Assembly: GCF_033958435.1 (NCBI RefSeq)
Contig: NC_134137.1
Location: 170,513,501-170,577,500, forward strand
Reading direction: 5' to 3'
From: Carettochelys insculpta
Taxonomy: Eukaryota; Chordata; Testudines; Carettochelyidae
DNA: 64,000 bases
Positions within the stretch are counted from its first letter, which is position 1, and each line of letters opens with the position of its first letter. The notes below the pieces were generated by a model. It worked only from the letters and a program-made list of their open reading frames with translations, did not search any database and was not told where the DNA came from. Positions 44,806-58,049 of this stretch are shown piece by piece. The position numbers were made by a program, and so were the translations under genes.

Positions 44806-46875
44806 CCTACTTACAACAGTTTCATTAATAAACTAACAAATAAATTAATACACAAGGATGCAGAGCTTTACCATTTTGGTAGTGGTTGGTAGCATTAGCT
44901 GGTCTTTTTGTTAATCCTTTGTTAGGATGGGTCATCAGTCTTTCAATTCATAGCAAACATGCTCCTGAAGCGATGAGCTGGAATGAAGACAAAGAGGGAG
45001 GAACCCCCAGGGTCCTTTTTATAATCTGCCCATGTGGATGGCATTCCATTGTTCTTGCTGTGTGAAGGTACCTCCCAAAATGGAGCTTGTCACATGAGCA
45101 TGTCACCGGTCCGTGTCCTTTTTAGCCAATCAACTAGCGCCTATCTGCTGGTCTACAGAAGTTCCTCAGAAGTTACAGCGAAGTTCCTCAGATGTGAACT
45201 GGTACCTCTTCAGGCCCTCTGTCAATCGGATACTCTGATTCACTAGACTAGGAACCCTTTCACAGTAAGTTGCCAAGCCTCCTGTTGCGGTCTCTCAGAA
45301 GCAAACATTTGAAATATAAGTAAAGAGCCAATATGCATAACTTCAAAAACAAAAATGATATGTGCTTATGAGCAGTGTAAACAGAATCAGCAAATCATAA
45401 GCTTTCAACAGACACCTCACGTGGCCCACTTTGTGCAAGATTTGGTACAAACCTACAATGGTGGTTGCAACAATGTTTTGCATGTTCATATGAGAACTCA
45501 ATAATGTCATGCAGATGTTTGTCAGAGCTGTCACTAAACCCTGGATGGGATAGTAACAGGAGAACCAACTGCACTGCCACAGCTGCAGCCAGCTGTGTTT
45601 GCTGCCTGCGCTGGCACTGCAATGGTGCACCGGTACAGTAGTGGTCAAAATAGTTTGCAGCCCTCAGAGCAAATGCAGTCACGGTGCTGGTGTGAACAGC
45701 TGAGCATCACTCTGAGAAGCTGCTAATGTGGAGTGCTACAAGCATGCTAAGGGTTTGCTTTAATGGCTGCAATAAGAAAAGGCTGTTGTGCTGATAAGGC
45801 CATGGAGAGCGAGAGAGAGGTAGGAAAGAAGAGCCAAAAAATGGGAGAAAATGCAAAAAAACTTCGTTTCAAAAATCATATTTTTCTTTGCTTTTGTTAA
45901 AAATCAAAAAACACCTACCGGCTGAGACAGAATATTGAATGACTGGACTTGTGATACTGTGCCAACAAAACACACATGGACTGTGGTGATAAAAGACCCT
46001 CCCTGAGTGGAATAAATCGCTTATCAGACTATGATACAAAGTAAGGAAACATTTCACTGAAAGTGAACTTGAGTTCTACAATCTCTGCAATAAAGGAAGA
46101 CTGACTTTCATCAGCCTTATTTGGAAGAGAAGTAGCCAGACTTAGACTTAAACTTTACTTTCCTGCTCCTCTGCAATTTTTATGCCATAATTGCTAATAT
46201 ATGTGCATCAGAATTAATTTTTTTTATAAAAAACTTAATTACCATATTCCATATTGGTGTTTTCCCTTCAATTTTTTTTCTTTCTTTTCTTGTCCCTCCT
46301 CTGTTTTCATTACTTCTTGGAATTTTCCTCCTTTTCATTTCTCTTGTTCTCATTCCTGTATTTTCTTTTCTTTCTCACCTTCCGATTCATTTAGGGCCTA
46401 ATCCAAAGCCCGTACTTGGCTCTTTTCTCTGTCTGAATGCTTTTCTTCCTCATGTGTTGTCACTGAACACCATAGGGCAGAGCTATAAAAGGCCAAGGGA
46501 AGCCAAGCCTCATGAATAGCTTATCTGTGGCCTGTGGAGCATATCACCTCTGCAAGGGTGGACACTGGGTGCCCTGCCTGGGCCCCTCCCTTTTCACATG
46601 CTGTCCCAAGGTCATGCTCCTGCTTGTCCTCTTCCCATCTTCTGTCCATATGGGTGCCTCATGGGTGGGGGTGAAGAGGCAGGTGTGAGAATGTTGAGCT
46701 CCAGCCGGCTAGTGGGTGCAGTTGGGGTAGGGGGCAAAAAGATGCAAGTGGTGGTCGGAAAGGCCAAGAGAAGGGCAGGGGGAAAGGCATGTGCATATAA
46801 GGGGTGAGTGGTTGGTTGGCTGGCTGACAGAGAGGGATGATGAGTGGGGCCACTGAGTTTCAGGGTGAGGAGACT
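44806..46875. other. Unassigned stretch
   Basis: I see nothing I can name. Positions 46265-46400 are pyrimidine-rich. Confidence 0.3.
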
Positions 46876-47180
46876 GAGGGTACACCTATACTTGCCAGGA
46901 GATCAGTCCCATCAGGATCAATCTTCTGGGGATTCAGTTTTGCACGTCTAGTGGGGGCACGTGAAACTGAACTATCAGGGCTCAACAGTCAACCCCTGTA
47001 CTCATTATTGCGAGGAGTAAGGGGTGGGGGGTTGATGGTAGAGTGTCTCGCACACGCTCCCTCAGTGAGGATGACCAGGTGAGTCTATCATAGATACATC
47101 GACTCCACCTACACAGTTCCCATAGCTGGAATTGCATGTCTAGGATCGACTTTCAGGTCTCGTGTGGACCTCCCTCAAGC
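46876..47180. mobile_element. Possible Harbinger-type MITE remnant
   Basis: It starts GGGTACACCTATACTTGCC and ends near AGGTCTCGTGTGGACCTCC, reminiscent of the GG-x-TAYGTCTACAC termini of other MITEs here. The ends pair poorly and no duplication was found. Confidence 0.35.
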
Positions 47181-49808
47181 AGCTGTGGGTTGGGTGTGTG
47201 CAGCCTCCCTAAATGGAGGAGTCACACACTGCCTGTGATGAACACTTAGGAAGGGAAGGGAAGAGAAGCATTGGAGAAGTCTTTTCCTCTACTGCAAGAC
47301 TTTCATTTTTCTCCATGTTCTTTCATTGAATGTTGGGTCCGGGGCCATGTTTAACAGCAACCACTATATTTTCCATGTATTTTATTGACTGACTGAGCCA
47401 TTTACAGTCAATGCTTTGTTCCAATAAATGTTTCTAGCAACTAGGTCTGCCCAGTGACGTTAATGCCTTTTTTTCTTTTGTAGAGAATTGTTCATATAAA
47501 TCCTGCACTTAATATCTTACTAAATGAAGCCTGTTACACCAAACTCTCATTATTTAGAGCCCTCTCTCATTGCTGATTTGTTTAAAAATGTAGTGAGGAG
47601 AGGATGCGAGCCTTCCAAATACCACCTGAACAGCACAATGAAGGTATGGCATGCTTGACTCAGCTCCCAGCAAATTCAATGGAAAGATTTCCATGACTTC
47701 AGCAGGATCTGGATTGAGCCCTAAAAATCTGGTCATTCTTGCAAGGTTGTTAGTGACTCTGTGATTCCTGCACACCCTTTCAAGGCAGGCGAATCCAGTA
47801 CTTCAAGTGGTCAGGTGAGACTGCATGGCATGAGCTGTGTGCCACTGGTTAATTTATCAATAATTGTTTTTGTCCTCAGCAAACAAAGGATGATAGCAAA
47901 GTATCAGGATCTTCTGATTGGAGTCAGTGCCAGTTCCATCCCCACCCAAGTTATAACCTTTTATTCCTTGGACATGCTGTCCTATGCACTGCCAGCTTTT
48001 TAAATTTTATATTTTGCTGAAGAAAAAATACCAACCAACCAAACAAGACATAGGTTGACCAGACATCTTGATATTAGGGGCTTTGTCTTACATAGGCAAT
48101 CTATTACCTCCCACCTTTTGATTCTTCACACATGATGAAAATAGAAAATTTTTAATCTCTGATTATTAGATGCAATCGCATTTACTTTTAAAAATGAACT
48201 ATTTGAGAATGACTGGAGAGTTGCTTAATTTGGGGCATGTGGCTGTTTGCACTTCAAAAAAGGTCTCCCAAGCTGTCCAGAGCTACTAAACAAGAGCTGT
48301 TTCCTGGCCCACACATTCTGGGTACTTGGAGATCCTGGATACATTCCAAACAATCTGACAAATCTAGACATGCCCAGGTAATTCTCAGGCTCAGTCAGCT
48401 CTAGTCATTAGCTAATTTTGTTATGTGTTTGACAGCAAAATGCACTTCTTTGGCAACTCTACTGCAGATTGTCCTGGTGCTTCAGGTCAACCAGAAGGAT
48501 TTGTTTTGATATGATCAAAAATCTTTCCTTGTATTTTTGACTTTTTCAAGTTGTGTAGAATGTGAAATTTAAAAAAATTGTAACAAAGTCATTTTCAAAG
48601 GCAAAAAATCAAAAGTTTCCATTCTGAAAACTTCCAGGGTAACCTTATTAAAATGCTTGAACTTTCATCTTTTATAACAAACTTCTATCAAAACCAGCAT
48701 GCTTTGTTTTCAACAAAAAAGTGGAAAAACACAGTTTTGGAAACTTTTCTACCAGGTCTTTTTAGGATGGTCTGGAAAAGCCGTGGATGTCTGCTCAAAT
48801 CAACTGCAGAGCAGTGCAGTGTAAGCTATATTGAATTCTAGATGGCCATACGCTTCTTCACATGCAAATCCCTACCTATCTTATGGCATCACTTCATCTG
48901 CAAATGCGTGTCTGAGGACCTTCATATAATGATTAAAACCCATTCTTCAAAATTAAATTTTCCTCTGGGATTCCAAAGGCACCCTGTCTCTGTCTCTGAG
49001 GCCCAGCCCTGAAACTGGTCCTTAGATTGTAAATTGTTCAAGGCAGGAAATACCATCATTTTTGCCTATTGTAGATAGCTGATCACACTTCCTGCATTTC
49101 ACAAATACCACCACCAGACTTCCTCTGTCCTTTTCAAACTTTGGCTTACTGAAATGTGCATTCTTGGGTATTTTATATCTGGAATGGTGATCGTGCCCAA
49201 CATGTGCAGCATGGACAATAAAATGGGTAAAGCTGCAGCATGGCACATTCTGTAGCCCTGGTTTATTTTTAATAAGGTTTCTTTATTGTGCTGAGTGCTA
49301 GAAGTATCAGGAGAAGAAGAGTTAGCACTTCTCCCAGCTTTATCCTCTCTACATGCTGATTCATCACTTCCCACCCTCCAGGACTGGATCATACGCTACA
49401 GCTTTTCTTCTTCCAGACTGAGATGCCCTAGGAACACCCTCCTCACGCCCCATGGCCCTCAAGTGTAGCACTGCAAGCTGCTCAGATCCCATATCCTTAA
49501 GAGCAGGACACTCCAACCTTCCCTATTGCATTTCTCAAATCAAGTCCCCAGCATGAGGGGACGACGATATTGGCTACCACACTTTGCTCCAGACAAATAC
49601 TGCCATTAACAACTCTTGAAGAACAGCAGCACCTTCATAAATTAAGAAGCAAGAGACCCAATTCTCAATGCAGAAGAACTTTGAGATCTACAGATGGAAA
49701 ATGCTATATAAAAGCTATTATGGGTTTTTACGTTTTCTGTTGAACATAACTCCATTTTTCACAAGGCGCATCAGTCAAAGGTAGCCAAAGTCAATGAAAA
49801 TACACTCT
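47181..49808. other. Unassigned stretch
   Basis: Positions 47640-47725 contain 'AATTCAATGGAAAGATTTCC' and 'CAGGATCTGGATTGAGCCCT', part of an old palindromic amniote repeat. No genes. Confidence 0.3.
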
Positions 49809-50205
49809 GGGCTTGTTTACACTAGCCCCCTTCTTCAAAGGGGGCATGGCAATCAGGCTGAGCAGGAAATAGCAATGAGGTGCTGCGCTGCAGGTGCAGC
49901 ACCTCATTAGGCTAATTCTTGCCACAGGATCTTCGAAGTTGCAAACTTTGAAGCACCGGCAAGCCGTGTAGCCACAGGCACTTCAAAGTACCCAAGAAAC
50001 TTTGATGTGCCCTTACTCCCAAAACATTTTGGGTGTAAGGGCACTTCAAAGTGCCCGTGGATGCATGGCTTGCTGGCGCATTGAAGTTTGCAACTTCGAA
50101 ACTCCTGCGGCGAGAATTAGCCTAATGATGTGCTGCATCTGCAGAGCAGCACCTCACTGCTATTCGCCATTTGGTCTCGTTTACGTGCCCCCCGGTGCGG
50201 TATCA
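49809..50205. mobile_element. Long-palindrome MITE
   Basis: Two arms of about 170-185 bp meet near 50025 (core CTCCCAAAACATTTTGGGTG). Paired blocks include GCAGCACCTCATTAGGCTAA (left) with TTAGCCTAATGATGTGCTGC (right) and GATCTTCGAAGTTGCAAACT with GTTTGCAACTTCGAAACTCC. The left outer end GGCTTGTTTACACTAGCCCC resembles Harbinger-like termini; the right outer end is eroded. Confidence 0.7.
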
Positions 50206-51545
50206 CCATTCCGTTTTTTCTTCACTGCTTCTGGTATTACTTTGGATACAACATTAGTCCAACACTGCCACTCAGTTCAAGATGAACAATGGGTGGAGTT
50301 GGTTAGCAACAGTCAGACAGCACAGCCACTAGAAACAGGTCCCTGAAAGAGCAACATTGAGTATTTCTTCATGCCTTTAGACCTTGATTTTGGAAATAAA
50401 ATGCTAATGTAATTATTCTTGTGTAAAAAAACCCTATGTTCTTTAAATTTAATGCAGCCACTCAACTTTCATTTTTTAGTTCTAGATGCACTGACCCCTC
50501 ACCTGGTTTGAATGATTCATCACCAGCACATTCACTACCCAGGAATGCTGGCTTTAAACAAACTACAGCAAATCATTTTAAATAAACACAAGTGTTCTTT
50601 CATCTCATAGCAATCTGTGCTAACTACATTTTTCACACACTGTACCAAAGGATATGTTATATTAAAATCAGAATCACCAGACTTAAAAATCCAATGCCAG
50701 CTCAAGCCAGCAGAGAATCAATTATATATTTACTTACCTAAAATGATGGGCATGAGTAAGGCTCACCACTAATTTCACCCTGCCATGTACGACTTGCCAG
50801 CTCCAATTATTCTATTGGGTAAAAGCAAGTGTTAAATTGATGTGGGTAAGCCTCATTAAAACGTGACTGTAATATTTTGATCTCTGCTTTAACAGTGTAA
50901 GTATCTCTTCTTTTAGTTTTTTTTGTTATCAAAATAATTTCAAATAATCACACCTATCTTAAAAGCAACCAGAGATGGCTTGCTTGAAATAATAATTGTG
51001 TCTTTATAAGGCTTTTGCTTCTTGCTTTCAAAATCAGTCTACTTCTTAGAACTATTCATTTTCCATTTACGAGACCAGGGAAGCACTATTTGAACAAAAG
51101 AGTGAAAATAGGGTACCGGATATTGACATCTACCACAAAGAATTTCCGGTACTGTGACTGACACAAATTCTGCTCAGAGGTGCTTATTACATTTTTACAC
51201 CAATATCATGGAAATAAGATTCTGGTCCATATTTCCAAAATCAGCCCTACACTCAGACAAATTCCTAGCAGGTGTTTAATTTTCTTTTGTAAAAGTAGCC
51301 TGGTTGGTATTACAGTCACCTGAGGCTGTGACAGAGAGATTTTTAAATCCCAGTGAAGGGCTGTCTTATAGCTCCATATTGTCATATTTGGAATTCTAGT
51401 GGACTCCAGAACCCAGAGCCAATACAAACACATCTGGGATTGGGGTAGGAATATAAAGGATTAGTTTCATATTTATCGCTTTTCCTGCTCCAGAGCTAGA
51501 CTTTCTTTTAATGTCACCTACATCTCCAGCACAGCTAGGATTGAT
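50206..51545. other. Unassigned AT-rich stretch
   Basis: No recognised element or gene. Confidence 0.3.
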
Positions 51546-51788
51546 GCTCGGAAGACCAATGCACGAGGGGTTGATTTAATGGGTCTAACGAAGACCCACA
51601 AATCCACTGCAGATCACTCTGCAGTCGAATCCAGTATTCTTCTCTGGATGAAAAGAGTAACCAACACATTATAGACACCACAGTAAGTCAGCCTAAGGTA
51701 CGTCAACTCCAGCTATGTTATTTATGTAGGAGTTTTGTACCTTAGACCAATAATGATAGTGCTAGCATAGACATAGCAGAGCAAGAAT
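51546..51788. mobile_element. Harbinger-type MITE remnant
   Basis: It contains 'GGGTTGATTTAATGGGTCTA', 'CCACTGCAGATCACTCTGCA', 'GTCAGCCTAAGGTACGTCAA' and the small palindrome around 'GCTATGTTATTTATGTAG'. It ends GTGCTAGCATAGACATAGC, whose complement starts GCTATGTCTATGC, like other ends here. The left end is lost. Confidence 0.6.
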
Positions 51789-51812
51789 AATCAGAAAGGT
51801 ATTGGGAAAGGT

Positions 51813-51813
51813 G

Positions 51814-51848
<35 letters not shown>

Positions 51849-51849
51849 G
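51813..51849. repeat. (GT)n(GA)n microsatellite
   Basis: A GT tract passing directly into a GA tract. Confidence 0.9.
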
Positions 51850-52014
51850 ATGTTACCAGTGCACTTATCAATAGTGAGGCAAAGATACCTACTTGATCCT
51901 TGGAAAGAACAATATCTTACTAGAGCTGCCTAGTGACAGAAAAGGAAACACTTCTATTTTACCCTGTACAGATTAAAAAGTTTCCAGATCCTGAAGAATC
52001 TACAAAAGCCAAGG

Positions 52015-52154
52015 TTCCTATATCGGAGGGGTAGCCGTGTTAGTCTGGATCTGTGACAGCAACGAAGGGTCCTGTGGCACCTTATAGACTAAAAACTTTT
52101 CTGTTAGTCTATAAGGTGCCACAGGACCCTTTGTTGCTGTTAAGCTTCCTATAT
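52015..52154. mobile_element. PLE foldback hairpin (122 bp) with 9-bp target duplication
   Basis: The unit is 52024-52145. TTCCTATAT occurs at 52015-52023 and 52146-52154. The left arm (minus sense, including the terminus GGGGTAGCCGTGTTAGTCTG) reads GGGTCCTGTGGCACCTTATA and faces TATAAGGTGCCACAGGACCC in the right arm, with a loop of about 20 nt. The right arm ends at TGTTGCTGTTA, about 36 nt before the terminus. Confidence 0.9.
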
Positions 52155-52629
52155 GTTTTTTCACTTACAGCTTTTGTGTTGGTCCATGATGCAGTCAAGT
52201 TATACACATCCCTTCCCTCACAAGGGAAATTGTTCATTTTTGCTGAACTTGACAAATATGAATTAAATCTGACCCCATTTAAAAAATCTTTTTCGGGCAG
52301 CTACTAAAATAACCTGGAGTTGCAGAGATTCTTTGAGATCCATATACATTTTTAAAAAACAGTAAAAAAGTGAAATCCGGCCATTTGCTGAGCATCCAGA
52401 TGTACCCCTTCACTGAGACAAACCACCCGTGCTGAAAGGTCTGCACCCAAGATGGGATAAATGGTGGATTCTGTTCCCAAATCCTGGGTTAGTTTTCCAT
52501 TTGACTCAGTGGAAGGAAAGAATTTCACAATGAAGTGACAGACGAAAAACATTAAAGTTTAAAATTCAACCATTATACATTTTGAAATTTGCAAAACTCC
52601 AATCTCTCCACTTATGCAGTGGACTGATC
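52155..52629. other. Unassigned AT-rich stretch
   Basis: Nothing recognised. Confidence 0.3.
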
Positions 52630-55600
52630 TATACCAGAGAGGTGATGATTATTGATTATTTATATAATTGTAGAGCTTCGGGTCCCTAGTTATAGCTCAG
52701 GACTCCATTGTGCTGGGCACAGTACAAAATAAGCAAAAAGATACTTCCTACCCCAAAGATCTCCCCATCTAAACGTAAAAGAAAAGTGAGTAGATGGGCA
52801 AAGACGGATGAGGGAGTAAAAGGAAACAATGCAACTGGGAGGCATGATAGGCAGCTGTCTCAGCACAAGAGCAGCCTTTCCGTAGCTGTTTTTTTTTAAC
52901 AGGCATCACAATACAGTTGGGTTTTAAGGAGGGATGTGAAGCTGGATAAGGAGGTGGTTTAGCTGATGTTTACAGGGAGCTCCTCCTAAGAATGAGGGGC
53001 AAGTAAGCAATTGGGGCTGGTCTCGTGGCCCAGGAGGAGGAGGGAATTCACCTTTTCTTATGGAGTGAGATGACAGGTAGGGCAGGGTCAGTTAGTGAAG
53101 GGGTTGGAAGTGAAGAGAAGCAGGTTATGTTCGGGAGAATAGACAAGGTGGAGCCATGCAAATAAAAGGGGTGACCTGGTCAAAGCTACAGGCTCAGAAA
53201 TCTGTGCAACAGTAATGAATATCTGCAGCGTGTCATTGGTCGTATCTGTCCTACGTTGCCCCAACTAGTGACCACGCTCTGTGGGTTGAAGAAGCCATAA
53301 CCCCTCACCCCAGCTGGGCATGCTCCAACTAGAGACAGGCTACAAATGGAAGGAGATCAGCTCAGTCAGGACTGGCTGAGGAGGACAACAGATGCATGCT
53401 GCAGGCTCCTGCCAGGGCGTTGTTGGGGCATCAGATGGCAGAGCCCCCACCAGTCATGAAGGACAAGAGAGACAAAAAGCTGCCAACCCTGTGGGAAATA
53501 ATGGAGCAGAAACATGGGTAGGAAGCAGCCCAAGGAACACAGCTGTTGAATCAGAAACCTAAGCCTAATTCAAAGATCACCAGTTTCCCTAGCGCATTGG
53601 ATTGGAATCTGGTGGAGAAAGGTGAGCCTGGGACTCCCTATTCCACTTACCATTGGGCACAGGCACCAACCAAGGGCAACTTTACAGATTCTCGTTACTA
53701 GGTCACATTACCCTGAAGACAGGGAACAACTCTAGTGACTCTTGCTGCTAGAGCTTTAGCTTTCCATTTCCTTGAACCCCTCAACCTGACACCTTGGGCT
53801 TTGCCCACGATACATAACAGCACTGCATTTGTCAAGGCTAGAGAAAGAACATCATAGTAATCAAGACCTGAGACGTTGCGAGCTTGAATGACAGTTTTAG
53901 CTGCCTGGAAGGATGGGAAAGGCCACATCTTAGAGATGTTACGCGCAGAGACTATGCAGGAGTTAAATATTGCCTGGATGAGACAGAGAGCCATGCAGCT
54001 GAGCCAGTGTAAAGTGAGGGGGATGGTGTCACCCCACTCACGGGAAATCTTGTGGGGACTAAATAATGGTTCCACCCCTGTGTGTGTGTGGGGCTTGGGC
54101 AGGAGCAGGCAGACTCTGGAATGAGCAGGGAACAGGTACTGAGCACAGTGAGGGGACCTGGTCCTGGGCCAGGTGGCCCTTTTCCCCTCCCCAGTTGTAG
54201 AGCAACCTCTGAACTGCTGAGGCCCAGGGCAGAACCCTATCAAGATGCTATTGGGAGCTTACTCATGGTGTCCCCCATGGGAAGCAGAAGTTGGGCACAG
54301 ATGTGGGGAGGCAGGGATGGGAGGACTTCTGGACATCAGTCCTTGCTCCCCTGGCCATCTTTTTGACCCTGTTTTCCTTCTAGCATCCTCTACCCTGTAG
54401 CTCCTCCACAGGGCTTCCCCTCAAAAATGTAGTTGGGGATAACCAGAATTCATTATATCTAATGTGGGGAATGAGTTGGTGTTGAGTTTCAGCATTTAGT
54501 TACCTATTTCTTTTACCTCTGTGCCACTGTTACCCATCCAGTGTGCATCTCAGTGCTGCCCCCCCAAGCATATGTCACCTCTGGGGAAGATTGGGGTGTT
54601 CTCCAAAATGATTGTGAAAGGACACAGTTGGGGCAAGGTAGCACTGGAGAGTAAAAGCTCTATTTTAACCAAGTTGAGTCAGAGCTGGCAGCTAGATACC
54701 TACAAAATCTTGGAGAGACTGTCTGAGCTTTTAGTTTGGAGGAGTCTGGGCTGCACAGAGAGGTAGAACTATGATATGTCAGTGCAGAGACAATAGCTGA
54801 ATTTGTGTTAATGGAGGATACGACCCAGAGTTTACATGTAGAGGATAAAGCAGAGGCAATGCACAGGGGTGATGTGGAGGGTCAGTATTGACCTGCCAAA
54901 GGTAAGAAGTGAGAGGGGCTCCGTTCTCCTCTCTGTAATTTCCCTCCTCCCCAGTCAGCCCCTGGACAGCCTGGCTGGGAGGTAGGGGCTGCCCATTCCC
55001 TGTCCAGGCTCAGCTGCTAGAGACATGGGCCAATCATGCTCCAGCTTGCGTCACCTCTGTCCCCAGCTTCTGGGGCAGCAGTGGGCTGCCCACCCAGGTT
55101 CTGCTGAGGACAAGGATCAAGCAAGCTGGATCCTCTTCTCTTCTCCTGGCATGCTCGTCCCTTGTCCATTTTAGCCAAGCCCAGGCAGGAAGGGGGCAGC
55201 TGCTGCCTCCCAACCAGGCCTTTCCAGGCAGCAGTGGCTTGGTCCCACTCCCCACCTGGCTGCCAGGAAGAGTGGATGAACAAGCAGGGGGTGAGGGGAA
55301 GGCACAGGGAGAGGAGGACAAGCCCCTGCAGGTAGCATGGGGTGGGAAGAGAGTGGCAGCCCCTGGTGGGTGTAGGGCACGAGGCAGGGAGGTCACTGGA
55401 ATGGACACGTGGGGCAATCATGTGTCCTCCTCTTTAGATTCTGCCCCCCCTCCCCACCATGAAGAGCCACCAGTCATGTAGGAAGATTAGGGAGACCAAG
55501 GACAGCACACACAGACAGCTGGGAGAGGGAAGATAAGAGCACACTGAACAAATGGTTAAAGAGAATGAGGGGATAACCAGAAGGTGACAGTCACAAAACC

Positions 55601-55695
55601 AAGAAGACATGACAAGACTTCAAGAAGAGGATCATGATCAGTGGTGCTGAAGGTGGCTGACAGGTAAAAAAGGATAAGGCTGAATCATTTCTTTC
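52630..55695 (-). mobile_element. L2-like LINE, decayed, with two unassigned gaps
   Basis: Recognisable parts are 52630-53250, 53800-54010, 54610-54895 and 55500-55695. The plus strand shows the reverse of the 3' end ('GGACTCCATTGTGCTGGGCA'). Minus-strand coding traces read RNISKMWPFPSFQAAKTVIQ and SGLDYYDVL (about 53840-53960), equivalent to the L2 thumb region (NISKIRPFLS...LDYCNAL). 'GAGGATACGACCCAGAGTTT' (54810) lies just past the YADD box region. The block at 55560-55690 matches the motif A region. Positions 53251-53799 and 54896-55499 (GC-rich) are unassigned. Confidence 0.75.
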
Positions 55696-58049
55696 CCTGG
55701 AGATGTATCCTTGGGGATGTTTCTTTCCTTGGGCCAGCTTGGTGTTTCCACAGTCTACTGTTTTGAAATCTATAATTGGCTTCTGTTTCTTTGGTCCTGA
55801 CTCTCTCTTTCTCTTTCTGCTAACTGCTTTGAAAAGCTGGAGTGGAAATCATGGGATACTCTTGTGTAAGGAAACCATGCAGATGGGCACACTTTGGAGA
55901 ATGGAAATAATTCAGGATGGACTTTGTCCTGCATAAAAACTCCTTCCACAGGGGACAAAGAAGGAAGGCTTCATTAGAAAGACAAATTGATCATTGTACT
56001 ATTTCGTTTCCTCCCTTATTTTCACACACACATTATTCTTCTAGCAGGTCTGCCAAACTGACCTGAATGTCAGAGCTGGTCCCGGCGCCAGGCATCTGAT
56101 TGAAATAAAACTGTTTCAAAAACTTTTCTCTGAGCCAACAGTGGTGTTAAATTCAGGAAGGAGGCTAACATGGCTAAGAGCATGTGTTTACTAGCACAGT
56201 CTCTGCTGGTGAGATTTGGCCAAATATAGTTCTAATGAGCCCTTGTCCCTGGAAAGTGCTGAATGTATCTAATATGGATGACAACTGCAGCCAATGTTCC
56301 CTGTTTTTGAAGGACTCAGAACAGACCACAAGGGGATTGGTCTTTCCAAACTCTCTTGCTTTTATTTGACTAGAGTTTTAGGCTGTGATTTTCAATTAAG
56401 CCAAATGGATTTAGGCGTCTGACTCCCTCAGGTTCCTTTGAAATCCTGACTTAAATTAGTTATATACACAAGGATTAGATTTAAGCCTGGTATGGTTTAA
56501 TACGGGCAGATGGGGAGAGATGAGTCTGTCGATTGCCAGCTGTGCAGCAGACCCACAAGGAAGTCTTTTGGCATCTGTTTCTTAGCTGCCATAGCTGTAG
56601 AACGGAGATGCTGCTGCCTTCCTTCATAAAGACCTTTGCACTCTCCATAGGAAAGACCACGTACCAGACTCCATATTCGTATTGTGGTTTGGATAGATAC
56701 ATGAGTGATCCATGGACAGACAAAGCCGTTTTTCTCTCCTTTTCACTCATGCTACTTCAATGAGGCTGCACGGTGATGCAGGTGAGGATAGATGCTATCC
56801 CTTGTTAATAGCAAATGGATGTTTCCATCTTTGTAATAGTTAGAGATGAAGCTTCAATATGATCAGATACAAATTTGGCAAATCATGTCTGGTTCAAAGA
56901 GGAATCAAACAGGAATTATTTTGGGCAAGTTCTATGTCTGTGGTGTTGGGCAGGAGATCATACTCACTCAGCACCGGGGTCCCTTCTGTCCTTGGAATTT
57001 ATGAATCTGTAGACAGACAAGAGGGCCTAAGAATTTATGCACTTTACAGTTAGGTAAAGGATAAGGTTTAAAGTCATTGGCCAGCAGAGGTCAGAGTTGC
57101 ACCATGTACATGCAGTTGAAAAGGAAGTTAGCTGACACTTAAGAATGAGTGTTTCAGTGTTGTAGCAGACTGGAGCTACACAGGAGCTGAGCTGTCCTCC
57201 TAAAATATGCATTATTAGTCCAAGTTACAATAATTTGCTCCTCGCTTGAGAAAAAAATATACCACTCTTCATAGACTACCACTATTATATCTGCTATCAA
57301 ATTTGCATGTATTTAAACTTTTCCAGTATGAAGCTCTCAAGTGCTCAGTCTGAGACAGGTTACCAAATGTGTTTACGTACAAATTTGGAAGTATCGACAG
57401 AGTCGCAATGCAGTGAATTTGTCATCTACTCATGACTAGCAGATGGTTCTCCTCCTTTGCAAGCAAACTGCATGACTCATGTCTTGCATGGTTTGTGAAT
57501 TGGAACTTAGAAACTCTGGTATCAAGGTGGACAATTCCATCCCTTTCTGCCTAAGTTATGAACCATTTGTGTTTACAGTGTGGATTTTGCTATGGATTTT
57601 CCAAAGTGTGGGGTTTTTTTCTTATATAAAATATTTTGGTTTGGGTTTTAGTTAGAAAGAAGACCACTTTGCATGGGAATGCAAAAGGGGCTTTAAGTGG
57701 GCATAAATTACATGCACATTTTACAGAGGATGTGAAAGAGGTGTCCGTGAGTTACATTTACAAAGACTGGGTTTCCAGCATAGGAGGAAGCTAAAGCAGG
57801 AAGCTAGCTGTAAAGGAACCCTTTGTGATCACTTAATCTGGGGGGGGGGGCGGGGTTCCACACCATTTTAAACCTTCGCATAAATCAAAACAAACTGAAA
57901 GTTTCTCTAAACCATGCCACGTCACATACTTTAATTGGTCTTCTCACAAGGGCAGGTGATCTATGTCCAAGAAGTTGCAGGATCAGCACCTTTATAGGTA
58001 AACATCTAGGAGGGCTAGTTTCTTGCAGGTTTGCTACAATGTAACTAAT
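55696..58049. other. Unassigned stretch
   Basis: Positions 56385-56460 resemble an old palindromic amniote repeat ('GTGATTTTCAATTAAGCCAA'). A G-run lies at 57840-57850. No genes recognised. Confidence 0.3.

Noticed and set aside
45343..45682. Overlapping minus-strand ORFs of 95 and 101 codons
   Set aside because: I looked for a Harbinger or host exon match and recognised none; no splice-site-bounded conserved segment.
53698..54243. 181-codon minus-strand ORF
   Set aside because: Only a short internal part follows L2 RT order; the rest is out of frame. It is a chance open frame across a decayed LINE.
55017..55421. Two overlapping minus-strand ORFs of 127-134 codons
   Set aside because: GC-rich, Pro/Ser/Leu-heavy in every frame; open because of composition, with no motif.
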